Source: an uncultured Bacteroidia bacterium (GTDB lineage Bacteria > Bacteroidota > Bacteroidia > NS11-12g > UBA955). From it: a stretch of 50,100 nucleotides of DNA. The first letter of the stretch is position 1; every line of letters begins with the position of its first letter. The stretch spans positions 1 through 50,100 of the forward strand of contig CALKCM010000019.1 of NCBI GenBank assembly GCA_938086785.1, given 5' to 3'. Both the position numbers and the translations under genes were made by a program. The notes under the pieces were generated by a model, which did no database searches, was not told where the DNA came from, and saw only the letters and a program-made list of their open reading frames with translations. Of the stretch, positions 35,608-44,631 are shown piece by piece.

Positions 35608-36213
35608 ATGGCTAGATATACAGGTCCAAAATCAAAGGTTGCGAGGCGCTTTAAAGACGCAATTTTTGGAAAAGACAAAGCGCTCGAGAGAAAAAATTAC
35701 GGTCCAGGAATTCATGGTCCCTCTCGAAGACGACCAAAGCAAAGTGAATATGCTATTCAGTTATCTGAAAAGCAGAAAGCTAAATTTACCTATGGAGTAC
35801 TTGAACGTCAATTTAGAAACACGTTCAAAAAGGCTGCAAACAAAAAGGGTATTACAGGTGAGAACTTATTAAAGTTTTTAGAGTCTAGGTTGGATAACAC
35901 AGTCTACCGTTTAGGTATTGCTCCTACACGTAGAGCTGCGAGACAATTGGTTTCTCACAAACACATTACCGTAAATGGTAGAGTAGTTAATATTCCAAGT
36001 TGTCAGTTAAAACCAGGTGATATGGTTGCGGTAAGGGAAAAGTCTAAATCTTTAGAGGTAATCGCAGACTCAGTAGGTAATGGAAACAGCCGTTTCCCTT
36101 GGCTCGAATGGAATGCAACTGTCCTTGAGGGAACTTTTGTTACCATGCCGGAGAGATCAGATATTCCAGAGAATATCAAAGAACAATTAATTGTAGAACT
36201 TTACAGTAAATAA
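35608..36213 (+). CDS. rpsD: 30S ribosomal protein S4
   Basis: S4 (201 residues) is a primary 16S binder; in E. coli it represses the alpha operon. [15 protein letters not shown], the helical middle and the S4 RNA-binding motif [37 protein letters not shown] (in part) are diagnostic. The zinc-type N-terminal cysteines are absent. Confidence 0.98.
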   Translation: MARYTGPKSKVARRFKDAIFGKDKALERKNYGPGIHGPSRRRPKQSEYAIQLSEKQKAKFTYGVLERQFRNTFKKAANKKGITGENLLKFLESRLDNTVYRLGIAPTRRAARQLVSHKHITVNGRVVNIPSCQLKPGDMVAVREKSKSLEVIADSVGNGNSRFPWLEWNATVLEGTFVTMPERSDIPENIKEQLIVELYSK

Positions 36214-36225
36214 GAGGAAATTATT

Positions 36226-37218
36226 ATGGGTGTTATACCATTTCAGAAACCAAATAGAGTGGTGATGCAAAAAGCCACAGATTTTCATGGAATCTTTGAA
36301 TTTAGTCCGCTTGAAAAGGGCTACGGAGTTACCATAGGAAATGCAATGCGTCGTATCTTATTATCTTCTTTAGAAGGATATGCGATTACGAACATTAAAA
36401 TTCAAGGAGCAGATCATGAGTTCAGTACCGTTAAAGGTGTTGTTGAAGATGTTGTTGAAATTATTCTTAATCTCAAGCAGGTTCGCTTTAAAGCGAATGC
36501 TGGAGCTGAAGAAAGTGAGAAAATCTTTATCTCAATCAAAAATAAAGAGCAATTTCAGGCGGGTGAAATTGGTAAATTTACCAATTCATTTATCATTCTT
36601 AACCCAGAGTTAGTGATTTGTAATTTGGATAAAAATATCCAATTTGATATCGAGTTAACTGTAGGTAAAGGAAGAGGTTATCTTCCAGCAGAAGAGAATA
36701 AGATGAAGGATGCACCAATTGGTCTTGTAGCAATTGATAGTATTTTTACTCCAATCAAAAATGTAAAGTATTCAGTTGAAGATTTTCGTGTTGAGCAAAA
36801 AACAGATTTCGAAAATTTGATTATGGAAGTTACCACCGATGGGAGTATACATCCAGAAGAAGCTCTTAAAGAAGCAGCTAAGATATTGATTCAGCACTTT
36901 GTTTTATTTAGTGATGAAAATATTATGCCTGAATCTAAAGCAGCTAAGCAAGTGCAAGAAGTAGACGAAACTTTCTTACAGATGCGTAAGATATTGAAAA
37001 CTCCTTTGGCTGACTTAGATCTTTCTGTGCGTGCATACAACTGTCTTAAAGCTGCCGAGATACGTGCTTTAGGAGAATTGGTGAGCTATCATATTGATGA
37101 TCTTCTTAAATTTAGAAATTTTGGTAAAAAATCACTTTCTGAATTAGAGGAATTTGTCTTGGAAAAAGGCTTGACCTTTGGTATGGACATTTCAAAGTAT
37201 AATTTAAACGACGATTAA
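36226..37218 (+). CDS. rpoA: RNA polymerase alpha subunit
   Basis: The alpha subunit (330 residues) dimerises to seed polymerase assembly. The N-terminal domain has [20 protein letters not shown]; the C-terminal DNA-binding domain (about 250-330) has [25 protein letters not shown] and [12 protein letters not shown]. The domain order and length are normal. It lies between rpsD and rplQ, with 12 nt and 3 nt gaps. Confidence 0.98.
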   Translation: MGVIPFQKPNRVVMQKATDFHGIFEFSPLEKGYGVTIGNAMRRILLSSLEGYAITNIKIQGADHEFSTVKGVVEDVVEIILNLKQVRFKANAGAEESEKIFISIKNKEQFQAGEIGKFTNSFIILNPELVICNLDKNIQFDIELTVGKGRGYLPAEENKMKDAPIGLVAIDSIFTPIKNVKYSVEDFRVEQKTDFENLIMEVTTDGSIHPEEALKEAAKILIQHFVLFSDENIMPESKAAKQVQEVDETFLQMRKILKTPLADLDLSVRAYNCLKAAEIRALGELVSYHIDDLLKFRNFGKKSLSELEEFVLEKGLTFGMDISKYNLNDD

Positions 37219-37221
37219 CGA

Positions 37222-37974
37222 ATGAGACACGGTAAAAAATTTAATAAATTAAGTCGGACAAAATCGCACAGAGCTGCGATGTTGTCTAACATGGCCTCAT
37301 CGTTAATCAAGCATAAAAAAATAACGACTACAGTTGCCAAAGCAAAAGCTCTTAGAGTATTTGTTGAGCCAATAATTACGCGTGGGAAACAGCCTACACA
37401 ACACAACTTCAGAATAGCGTTTTCATACCTTAAAGATAAGGTTGCTGTAAACGAACTATTTAAAGTGGTTGGAGAAAAGGTAGCCAACAGAAATGGTGGA
37501 TATACTCGAATTCTTAAGGTGGGGAATAGAGCAGGTGATAATGCTGATATGGCTCTTATTGAGTTAGTAGATTTCAATGAATTCTTTGATGGATTTGGTG
37601 GAGGTTCTTCAACAACGACTAAGGCTAAAAAGACGCGTAGAGGACGTGCTAAAAGTACTTCTCCAGCGGCCAAAGTAGAAGATGTAGAAGCTGTTGTTGA
37701 AACAGTTGAGACTGAGGCTACAGAGGTAAAAGAAGAAGTAGTGGAAGAAGCTCCAGCAGTGAAAGAAAAAGCATCTGAAGTAAAAGCAGATAATTTAACC
37801 AAGCTGAATGGTGTTGGACCAAAGTTCGCTGAACGTTTAAATGCACTAGGTATTATGACTTATGCAGACATGGCTGCTCTTACCGAAGAGAAGATTGCCA
37901 AATTAGAGGAAAAAGATTCAATGACCAGTCCAGAAGGTTGGGCTGCTTGGATCGAACAAGCAAAGGGAATGTAA
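37222..37974 (+). CDS. rplQ: 50S ribosomal protein L17 with C-terminal extension
   Basis: The first 125 residues are a normal L17 ([20 protein letters not shown], then [21 protein letters not shown] and the [24 protein letters not shown] block). The remaining 125 residues are extra: a basic then Ala/Val/Glu-rich linker (about 126-188) and a compact domain (about 189-250) whose [20 protein letters not shown] is a helix-hairpin-helix-like signature, ending in a Trp-rich helix. L17 in many bacteria is only 115-130 residues. Extensions are common in Bacteroidota, but the HhH-like end is unusual to my knowledge. It is the last gene of the cluster. Confidence 0.95.
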   Translation: MRHGKKFNKLSRTKSHRAAMLSNMASSLIKHKKITTTVAKAKALRVFVEPIITRGKQPTQHNFRIAFSYLKDKVAVNELFKVVGEKVANRNGGYTRILKVGNRAGDNADMALIELVDFNEFFDGFGGGSSTTTKAKKTRRGRAKSTSPAAKVEDVEAVVETVETEATEVKEEVVEEAPAVKEKASEVKADNLTKLNGVGPKFAERLNALGIMTYADMAALTEEKIAKLEEKDSMTSPEGWAAWIEQAKGM

Positions 37975-37994
37975 TTTATTTCCACGCTATAATG

Positions 37995-38022
37995 AAAAAG
38001 GAGCCTCAGGGCTCCTTTTTTT
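37995..38022 (+). terminator. Intrinsic terminator of the ribosomal cluster
   Basis: AAAAAGGAGCC (37995-38005), loop TCAG (38006-38009) and GGCTCCTTTTT (38010-38020) form an 11-bp stem whose 3' side runs straight into a T-tract to 38022. It starts 20 nt after the rplQ stop. A-run plus stem plus T-run would work in either direction. Confidence 0.9.
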
Positions 38023-38112
38023 ATGCATTCAATATTTCCTTTCATCTTTGTCTTATGCTCGTAAAACATAGGGTAAATTGGAAATTAAGCGTCTAATTCA
38101 AGAGATAGTTTG

Positions 38113-38120
38113 TATTTTTG
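38113..38120 (+). promoter_or_regulatory. -7 promoter box TATTTTTG, 8 nt from ATG
   Basis: TATTTTTG ends 8 nt before the ATG at 38129. It lies inside the longer open frame that begins at 38078, which supports the downstream ATG as the true start and a near-leaderless message. Confidence 0.6.
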
Positions 38121-38128
38121 AGGCACAA

Positions 38129-39226
38129 ATGAAGGTTCCATTTTTTGATTTAAAAAGACAGACTCAAGGCCTTAAAAAAGAGGTGTTGAGTAAATTTGAG
38201 GAAGTTGTCGATAATACCGCTTTTACTGGTGGTCCTTTTGTAGAGGAACTTGAAGGAAAGCTGCAGACCTATTTAAATGTGGATCACGCCATTGCTGTAA
38301 ATAACGGTACGAACGCTTTGTACCTTGCATTGACAGCTCTAGGTATCAAACCTGGAGACGAGGTTATTGTTCCTGCCAATACTTTTGTGGCTACTGCTTG
38401 GGCCCCAAGTTATTTAGGCGCTACTCCAGTGTTTGTGGATTGTGATGAAAATACCTGGAATATTTGTCCTCAGAAACTTGAGAAAGCCATTACACCTAAA
38501 ACCAAGTTAATCATGGCCGTTCATTTATACGGGCAAGTGGCAGATTTAGATTCGATTATGAGTGTAGCAAATAAGCATCATATTCCTGTGGTAGAAGACA
38601 ATGCACAAGCATTGGGTGCATCATATAAAGATCGTAAAGCGGGAACCTATGGGGTGATTAGTTGTACCTCTTTTTATCCCGGCAAAAATTTAGGTGCCTG
38701 GGGAGAAGCAGGGGCGGCATTTACGAATGATGAGGGACTTGCAGCTAAAATGCGTATGCTCAGAAACCATGGTTGCGAACAGAGGTATCACCATGATTTG
38801 GTAGGGTATAATATGCGAATGTCCGGTTTTCAGGGAGCTGCCCTAAGTATTAAATTAGATCATTTAAATGGGTGGATACAAAGGCGTCAGCACATCGCTA
38901 AAAGATATCGATCTGAAATTAAGTCTACGCATATTAAATGGCAGCAAGCTCAAGAACACTCCGACTCTGTTTATCACTTGTTTGTAATTACCACAGAAAA
39001 TAAAGAGGCTCTTTTGGAGCATATGAAAGTAAATGATGTGGGTTACGCATTTCATTATCCTATTCCTTGTCATTTGCAAAAAGCGTATCATTTCTTAAAC
39101 TACAAGGCAGGGGATATGCCTAATAGTGAATACTTAGCTAACCATTGTGTGAGTTTACCTATGTTTCCAGAAATGACGGATGAAGAGATTTCAGCTGTTA
39201 TTGATTGCCTGAATACTTTTCAATAG
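38129..39226 (+). CDS. DegT/DnrJ/EryC1/StrS sugar aminotransferase
   Basis: This protein of about 365 residues is a PLP-dependent sugar aminotransferase. It shows VPFFDLKRQ at the start, ALYLALTALGIKPGDEVIVPANTFVATAW, VEDNAQALGASYKDRKAGTYG and the PLP lysine in FYPGKNLGAWGEAGA. RNHGCEQRYHHDLVGYNMRMSGFQGA follows, as in FdtB/QdtB-type enzymes that aminate a 3-keto-6-deoxy nucleotide sugar. The exact sugar cannot be read from sequence. It makes amino sugars for surface polysaccharide. No sugar operon surrounds it, but a glycosyltransferase and a matching-type acyltransferase lie about 6 kb downstream. The start at 38129 is fixed by the promoter box. Confidence 0.93.
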   Translation: MKVPFFDLKRQTQGLKKEVLSKFEEVVDNTAFTGGPFVEELEGKLQTYLNVDHAIAVNNGTNALYLALTALGIKPGDEVIVPANTFVATAWAPSYLGATPVFVDCDENTWNICPQKLEKAITPKTKLIMAVHLYGQVADLDSIMSVANKHHIPVVEDNAQALGASYKDRKAGTYGVISCTSFYPGKNLGAWGEAGAAFTNDEGLAAKMRMLRNHGCEQRYHHDLVGYNMRMSGFQGAALSIKLDHLNGWIQRRQHIAKRYRSEIKSTHIKWQQAQEHSDSVYHLFVITTENKEALLEHMKVNDVGYAFHYPIPCHLQKAYHFLNYKAGDMPNSEYLANHCVSLPMFPEMTDEEISAVIDCLNTFQ

Positions 39227-39265
39227 ACATCTATTTTCTTCAAACAATTACAAGGTATTGTTGTT

Positions 39266-39273
39266 TATATTTG
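39266..39273 (+). promoter_or_regulatory. -7 promoter box TATATTTG, 7 nt from TTG start
   Basis: TATATTTG matches the consensus and ends 7 nt before TTG 39281. A GTG at 39275 is only 1 nt after the box and would probably not be transcribed, so TTG 39281 is preferred. Confidence 0.6.
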
Positions 39274-39280
39274 TGTGGCC

Positions 39281-41761
39281 TTGAAGAAAGCTATACTCAC
39301 ACTCTTTTTATTTACGATTTTGCGACTAAATGCAACGCATATCGTTGGGGGTGAAATGACCTATAAATACTTAGGGGATAATAATTACAGATTAAGATTG
39401 GACCTTTTTATGGATTGCTTGAACGGATCACAAGCAGCCATTGATCAAGATATTACAGCTATTTTTGCAATATTTGGTGGGGATACTAGGCGTTATATTA
39501 CACAATACACGGTTCAGCGTACGGGTCCTACGCGTTTGCAAAAAGTCTTTTACAATTGTCTTAAAAGATCTCCGAATGCCTGCTCTGATGCCTACGTTTA
39601 TGAAATAGATGTGAGTCTTCCTGATCGCAAAGGAGGTTATTATGTTTCATTTCAACGGTGCTGTCGAAATAGAACCATTACCAACCTTCTTGATGCTGGT
39701 GCAACTGGATCTAACAACTGGACCAAAATTCCAGAATTAAGCCTTCTTTCAGACGCGAAACATAATACAAGTGCTGTTTTTAAAGAACTTCCACCAAACT
39801 TTATTTGTACAAATACTTTTTTAGACTTTGACCACAGTGCAACGGATGCCGATGGGGATAGTCTGGTCTATGAGTTATTTAATCCCTACTTGGGAGGAAA
39901 TAACTTCTCAAATACTCGTCCATCCAATCGGTTTGAGTTTGAAAGACCCAACTTTACAGAAGTCACCTTTAAGGCTCCTTACAACGCCCAGACGCCTGTT
40001 CTTGGAAATCCAAACTTGAGGATTGATTACAATACTGGTAGATTGACGGTTAATCCGAATGTAACTGGACAATTCGTAGTGGGCATCTTGGTTAAAGAAA
40101 TTAGAGATGGGGTAGTAATTGGAGAAACACGTAGAGATTATCAATTTAATATCCAAAATTGTGAGTTCAATCTGGTGGCCAGTTATTTCAATCCTCAAGA
40201 AATATGTAATTATAAATATGAATTCAATAATTTGTCTGATGGTGCAACGAGTTACAAATGGGATTTTGGTGTTCCTGGTCGAACGGATGATACTTCTGTG
40301 GCTAGTTTTCCTGCGTATACATACCCCGATTCTGGTACATATGAGATCCAATTAATTGCCATTAACGACGATTGTACAGATACCATTCGTGAAAAAATTG
40401 AGATTGTAAAACCTATTAAACCTGTCCTTCCTAAGGATACCTTCTTTTGTGAAGGCCAAGCTGTTTCCATAAAAATATCTCAAGATAGCCAAACGTACTT
40501 ATGGAGTGATGGTCAAGTGTCTCAAACGGCTATCTTTAATAAACCGGGCAGATATACCGCTTCTATTTTATACAAATCATGTAAATGGTTTGATACTATT
40601 GATATAGTTGAGGACAAACCCAATCTTAAAATAGCTGGAGATACCTTTTATTGCTCCTACGATGCTTTTGTAAGAGACTTGTTTGTCGTTGATTCTAATT
40701 TATATAACTCTGTTCTCTGGTCCACGGGAAGTACGCAGAATGTCATAAAAACATCTAAGGTAGGAGAATATGTGGCTAATTCTTTGAGTTTATTAAATTG
40801 TCCTAGTTCAGATACCTCATTTATTATTCAATATCCAGAAATTATTATTCCTCAGTTAGATACCATTGTCTGCCCCTATACTTCGATTCAGTTTGATTCA
40901 GAAATTATAGATGGAGATGTTACTTGGAACGCTGCTGGTGCGATAAGTAATGGAAGAACGCTAACAACGAGTTCTCCAAGCAAAATAAACCTGAAAGTGG
41001 TTCGTGGGGTTTGTAAAAAAGACAAGGATTTTAATTTTGAAAACTATCCCCTTGAATTTGGCCTTGGTAAGGATCTAAGATATTGCGAATCCATTGATAC
41101 CTTACTTCAGATTACCGATACGAGATTTTCAAATATTATATGGAACAAAGAAGTTAGTGGAAGAATCTTTCAACTAAAACAACCGGGCAAAGTAGTTGTA
41201 CATGTCTTAAATCAATACAATTGCCCAGAATCCGATAGTTTATATGTTAATTTATTTTTTAATCCTGCATTAAATCTCCGTTCTGATACGACTGTTTGTG
41301 TATCTAATAATCCTTTATTGGATGGAGGTTCTAATATGAAGTCATATTCTTGGAGTACTGGTGAAACTACCAGATCTATATCGGCAATGAAAGAAGGCCT
41401 TTATTGGGTTAGAATACTCAGTCAAGAGGGGTGTTTTACACAGGATAGCGTTTACATTACCAAAGATCCTGATCTATATCCAAATAAGGCTTATATGCCC
41501 AATGCATTCAGTCCAAATGGAAATGGCATCAACGATGTGTATCCAGATAATAAGTTTTATGATGTAGGTGTGCTTTATAGCGTTAAATTATACAATCGTT
41601 GGGGAGAGAAATTGGCAGATTATAATTCTACAGAGTCTAATTGGGATGGTACTATTAACGGCCGACCTGCACCAGAAGGTGTGTATGTATATCAAATTAA
41701 TTACATCGGCTGTGACAACGAACTCTACAGAAAATCAGGTAGTTTTCATTTACTTCGTTAA
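39281..41761 (+). CDS. T9SS type-B sorting domain protein with PKD domain
   Basis: This secreted protein of about 826 residues begins with a signal peptide (KKAILTLFLFTILRLNA). An N-terminal region contains HIVGGEMTYKYLGDNNYRLRLDLFMDC, a start I associate with large Bacteroidota gliding/adhesion proteins, then a PKD domain at about 305-385 (NLSDGATSYKWDFGV ... GTYEIQLIAINDDC). Repeated beta-domains with paired cysteines and YLWSDG / VLWSTGS / YSWSTGE motifs follow. The C-terminal 85 residues (YMPNAFSPNGNGINDVYPD ... LYNRWGEK ... NWDGTINGRPAPEGVYVYQI) form the gliding-motility-associated CTD recognised by T9SS, type B. It is probably a surface adhesin or filament-associated cargo. Confidence 0.92.
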   Translation: MKKAILTLFLFTILRLNATHIVGGEMTYKYLGDNNYRLRLDLFMDCLNGSQAAIDQDITAIFAIFGGDTRRYITQYTVQRTGPTRLQKVFYNCLKRSPNACSDAYVYEIDVSLPDRKGGYYVSFQRCCRNRTITNLLDAGATGSNNWTKIPELSLLSDAKHNTSAVFKELPPNFICTNTFLDFDHSATDADGDSLVYELFNPYLGGNNFSNTRPSNRFEFERPNFTEVTFKAPYNAQTPVLGNPNLRIDYNTGRLTVNPNVTGQFVVGILVKEIRDGVVIGETRRDYQFNIQNCEFNLVASYFNPQEICNYKYEFNNLSDGATSYKWDFGVPGRTDDTSVASFPAYTYPDSGTYEIQLIAINDDCTDTIREKIEIVKPIKPVLPKDTFFCEGQAVSIKISQDSQTYLWSDGQVSQTAIFNKPGRYTASILYKSCKWFDTIDIVEDKPNLKIAGDTFYCSYDAFVRDLFVVDSNLYNSVLWSTGSTQNVIKTSKVGEYVANSLSLLNCPSSDTSFIIQYPEIIIPQLDTIVCPYTSIQFDSEIIDGDVTWNAAGAISNGRTLTTSSPSKINLKVVRGVCKKDKDFNFENYPLEFGLGKDLRYCESIDTLLQITDTRFSNIIWNKEVSGRIFQLKQPGKVVVHVLNQYNCPESDSLYVNLFFNPALNLRSDTTVCVSNNPLLDGGSNMKSYSWSTGETTRSISAMKEGLYWVRILSQEGCFTQDSVYITKDPDLYPNKAYMPNAFSPNGNGINDVYPDNKFYDVGVLYSVKLYNRWGEKLADYNSTESNWDGTINGRPAPEGVYVYQINYIGCDNELYRKSGSFHLLR

Positions 41762-42172
41762 GCGATTCACTACAATTTTATCTAAGGGAAAATGCATGTG
41801 CTCTTCAAGTTCATCTGCTGAAACCCAACTGAATTTCAGATGATAGTCTTTGCCCCATTTTATTTCCTTCTTTGGGGATAGATCCATATTGGTTGCATTT
41901 ACTAAGTAATAGAAGGCTAGTAGAGACTCTTTGCCAAACAAACTTTTTTGATAATGTTCATTTACGTAATAAAGTTTCGCGTCTTTTATTTCAGTATTGA
42001 GTTCTTCCATGAGTTCTCGTTTTAAGGCCTGCTCAATCCCTTCGTTTTTTTCAACCCCACCTCCAGGAAACTTCCAAAAGTCTACTTTATCATTCCATTC
42101 ATGAGAGAGTAAGTAATGATTTCCCTTTTGTATAATTCCGTAAACGCGCACATTGAATAGCGGTAAGCTCAT
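41750..42172 (-). CDS. Nudix hydrolase
   Basis: This 140-residue protein has the Nudix box GGGVEKNEGIEQALKRELMEEL (G-x5-E-x7-REUXEE pattern), at about residues 36-58. Nudix enzymes hydrolyse nucleoside diphosphates linked to another moiety; the substrate here is not predictable. The C-terminal half (FYYLVNATNMDL ... WVSADELEEHMHFPLDKIV) is typical. Its stop overlaps the converging T9SS-protein gene by 12 nt. It is divergent from the dihydroorotase gene. Confidence 0.92.
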   Translation of the reverse strand: MSLPLFNVRVYGIIQKGNHYLLSHEWNDKVDFWKFPGGGVEKNEGIEQALKRELMEELNTEIKDAKLYYVNEHYQKSLFGKESLLAFYYLVNATNMDLSPKKEIKWGKDYHLKFSWVSADELEEHMHFPLDKIVVNRLTK

Positions 42173-42176
42173 TTTT

Positions 42177-42184
42177 CAAAATTA
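42177..42184 (-). promoter_or_regulatory. -7 promoter box TAATTTTG, 4 nt from ATG
   Basis: On the minus strand TAATTTTG is followed by AAAA and the Nudix ATG at 42172. The 4-nt spacing is the shortest exact match in the window and implies a leaderless transcript. Confidence 0.6.
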
Positions 42185-42229
42185 GTTAATTTAGATTTAG
42201 AGAATGAATTATTCATTTTTATTCTGTTG

Positions 42230-42237
42230 TACTTTTG
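42230..42237 (+). promoter_or_regulatory. -7 promoter box TACTTTTG, 5 nt from ATG
   Basis: TACTTTTG ends 5 nt before the ATG at 42243. It lies inside the longer open frame starting at 42204, whose first 13 codons therefore are probably not translated. Confidence 0.6.
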
Positions 42238-42242
42238 TGCCA

Positions 42243-43571
42243 ATGAATAGCATCATCCGCAACGCAAAAATAGTGACCAATGGAAAAACTCATGAAGCAG
42301 ATATTCTCATAGAAGATGGTCTCATTGCTAAAATTGGGCAAGGCATTTCTGTCTCTTCAAAAGTGAATGAATACGACGCTAAAGGCCAATATGTGATTCC
42401 TGGAGCAATTGATGATCAAGTTCATTTTAGAGAACCTGGCCTAACGCATAAAGCAGATATTGGAACAGAGAGTAGGGCTGCTTTAGCTGGCGGAGTAACT
42501 TCTTTCATGGAAATGCCTAATGTGAATCCGCAAACTACCACCAATGCTATTTTAGAGGATAAGATGAATATCGGTAAGCAGAGCAGTGCAGTCAATTATT
42601 CGTTTTATCTCGGGGTAACCAATCACAATATTGAAGAAGTAAAGAAAGTAAACCCACAAACAGTTTGTGGAGTTAAAGCATTCTTGGGCTCTTCAACAGG
42701 CGATATGTTAGTGGATCAACCCAAAGCACTGGAAGAACTATTTAAGGAGTGCCCTATACTTTTGGCCACCCATTGCGAAGATGAAGCAAGAATACGAAAA
42801 CAAACTGCAGAAGCCATTGCTAAGTATGGAGACGATATCCCTGCCCATATGCATCCAGTAATTAGAGACGAAGAAGCCTGTTATTTGTCATCATCCATGG
42901 CAGTAGATTTAGCCAATAGATACGATACACGCCTGCATATCCTCCATATAACTACTGAGAAGGAGTTGGAGCTCTTTCGAAATGACATTCCATTAAGGGA
43001 TAAAAAAATTACAGCAGAGGCTTGTGTGCATCATTTATACTTCTCTGCAGATGATTATGCAGAAAAGGGAAACCTCATTAAATGCAATCCAGCTATAAAA
43101 GAGGCTCACAATAGAGAAGCCATTTGGGAAGCCCTGTTGGATAACCGCATCGATGTAATTGCGACGGATCACGCCCCACACACATGGGAAGAAAAGCAAA
43201 ACCTTTATACCTCTGCTCCAAGTGGTTTACCACTGGTACAGCATAGCATTCAGTTAATGCTCAGCGCTGTAGATAGTGGACGATTAAGTATAGAGCGCAT
43301 GGTAGAAAAGATGTGTCACGCTCCAGCCCAACTTTATAATGTAGATAAAAGAGGCTTTGTTCAAGAAGGGTTTTATGCTGATCTGGTTTTGTTAAATGAA
43401 AATCCATACACCATTAATAAAAGCAATATCTTATACAAATGTGCTTGGAGTCCGCTAGAAGCTCACACCTTTAACCATAGTATAGATAAAGTTTGGGTGA
43501 ATGGTACTTTAAGTTACGAAAACGGATCTATTAAGGATTTGAATCCCATGCGGTTAACATTTGATCGCTAA
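42243..43571 (+). CDS. pyrC: Dihydroorotase (class I-like amidohydrolase)
   Basis: This amidohydrolase of about 442 residues cyclises carbamoyl-aspartate in pyrimidine synthesis. The family motifs are GAIDDQVHFREPGLTHKADI, GVTSFMEMPNVNPQTTT, GVKAFLGSSTGDM (candidate carbamylated Lys), LLATHCEDEARI, LHILHITTEKEL and IDVIATDHAPHTWEEK. The metal-binding HxH of most dihydroorotases reads QVH here (Gln59 for the first His); my recollection is that this variant is common in Flavobacteriia, but an allantoinase/hydantoinase relative cannot be fully excluded. The ATG at 42243 is chosen from the promoter. The stop overlaps the DUF58 gene by 4 nt. Confidence 0.9.
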   Translation: MNSIIRNAKIVTNGKTHEADILIEDGLIAKIGQGISVSSKVNEYDAKGQYVIPGAIDDQVHFREPGLTHKADIGTESRAALAGGVTSFMEMPNVNPQTTTNAILEDKMNIGKQSSAVNYSFYLGVTNHNIEEVKKVNPQTVCGVKAFLGSSTGDMLVDQPKALEELFKECPILLATHCEDEARIRKQTAEAIAKYGDDIPAHMHPVIRDEEACYLSSSMAVDLANRYDTRLHILHITTEKELELFRNDIPLRDKKITAEACVHHLYFSADDYAEKGNLIKCNPAIKEAHNREAIWEALLDNRIDVIATDHAPHTWEEKQNLYTSAPSGLPLVQHSIQLMLSAVDSGRLSIERMVEKMCHAPAQLYNVDKRGFVQEGFYADLVLLNENPYTINKSNILYKCAWSPLEAHTFNHSIDKVWVNGTLSYENGSIKDLNPMRLTFDR

Positions 43572-44482
43572 GACTGCATGCGACGTCTTTTTTGATAAAA
43601 AGTCAGTAATAACTGGTTAAAATTTTGTGCTGCATCAATAGGGTAATAGTCAATATTATAAGATAAGCACTTCTCCTTTACCATTTCATCAAATGCATGC
43701 GCTTCCTTCACATAAGCTTCTTTTATTTCACCCGGGTTTAAAACCATACTTTCTTCAGATTCTAAGTGTTCAAATCGATATTCTCTGGAGCTGAAGTCAA
43801 AATCAAGTTCGGTCTTACTATCCCTTACATGGAATAAAATAATTTCGTTTTTACCATGTTTGAGATATTGTAGAGCTTGCCAAACGTCCTCATTGTCGCT
43901 TTGATCATCTAGCATATCTGTAAATAAAATAATCAGACTTCTGCGATGCGCATTGCCCGCGATATAATGCAAGGTTTGTATAAGATCCTCTTTTGATTCT
44001 GTTTGTGGAATGGGAGCCTTATCCGTCCAATATTTGTCGAGTTGAGAAAGAACATTTATAAAATGCCGATCGTTGCTTTTCATATGGCCATGCTCCACTA
44101 ACTTTTGATTAAAGGTACTTAACCCAAAAGCATCCCTCTGTTTTCGGAGCAATTGGCAGATGGCTGCAGTAGCCAAAACAGAGAATTTAAGTTTTGCATT
44201 GCCATCCTCCGGATACCGCATAGAGTTTGAAACATCTAAAAGTATTCTACACCTAAGGTTCGTTTCTTCCTCAAATTGCTTCACAAATAATTTGTCACTC
44301 CGAGCAAATAATTTCCAATCAATATTCCGAATATTCATTCCCGGAGAATAGGATTTGTGTTCTGCAAATTCAACACTAAAGCCATGGTTTGGACTATTGT
44401 GCAAACCTGTGATAAATCCCTCCACCACTTGACGAGCCAAAAGCTCTAAATTCCCGTATTGTTCTACATCTTGCAGTAACAC
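43568..44482 (-). CDS. DUF58 domain protein (vWA-like)
   Basis: This 304-residue protein belongs to the DUF58 family. YSPGMNIRNIDWKLFARSDKLFVKQFEEETNLRCRILLDVSNSMRYP contains the Arg-rich DUF58 core followed by a MIDAS-like DxSxS (DVSNS) of von Willebrand A domains; LIILFTDMLDD is a second vWA element. DUF58 proteins usually sit beside a MoxR-type AAA ATPase; none is in this window. Start is GTG at 44482, with a TAACTTCG box (44487-44494) ending 4 nt before it. Function is unproven; family members are linked to chaperone-like MoxR systems. Confidence 0.9.
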   Translation of the reverse strand: MLLQDVEQYGNLELLARQVVEGFITGLHNSPNHGFSVEFAEHKSYSPGMNIRNIDWKLFARSDKLFVKQFEEETNLRCRILLDVSNSMRYPEDGNAKLKFSVLATAAICQLLRKQRDAFGLSTFNQKLVEHGHMKSNDRHFINVLSQLDKYWTDKAPIPQTESKEDLIQTLHYIAGNAHRRSLIILFTDMLDDQSDNEDVWQALQYLKHGKNEIILFHVRDSKTELDFDFSSREYRFEHLESEESMVLNPGEIKEAYVKEAHAFDEMVKEKCLSYNIDYYPIDAAQNFNQLLLTFYQKRRRMQS

Positions 44483-44486
44483 GGAA

Positions 44487-44494
44487 CGAAGTTA
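44487..44494 (-). promoter_or_regulatory. Possible -7 box TAACTTCG, 4 nt from GTG
   Basis: On the minus strand TAACTTCG differs from TAnnTTTG in one base and ends 4 nt before the DUF58 GTG. The TTCG variant also appears before ddl and the first gene. Confidence 0.3.
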
Positions 44495-44616
44495 ACATTA
44501 TTTCTTCGCTTGAAATGCAAGGAGAACGAAAGAAATATTTGCTTTCTTTACTTCATTATTTGTAATATAAATATCTAAAATATCTCCATCAATTCTACGC
44601 TACAAAAATAATCGTG

Positions 44617-44624
44617 TATTTTTG
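44617..44624 (+). promoter_or_regulatory. -7 promoter box TATTTTTG, 7 nt from ATG
   Basis: TATTTTTG ends 7 nt before the ATG at 44632. It overlaps the first codons of the longer GTG-initiated frame at 44614, so that start is unlikely. Confidence 0.6.
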
Positions 44625-44631
44625 CGCAACG

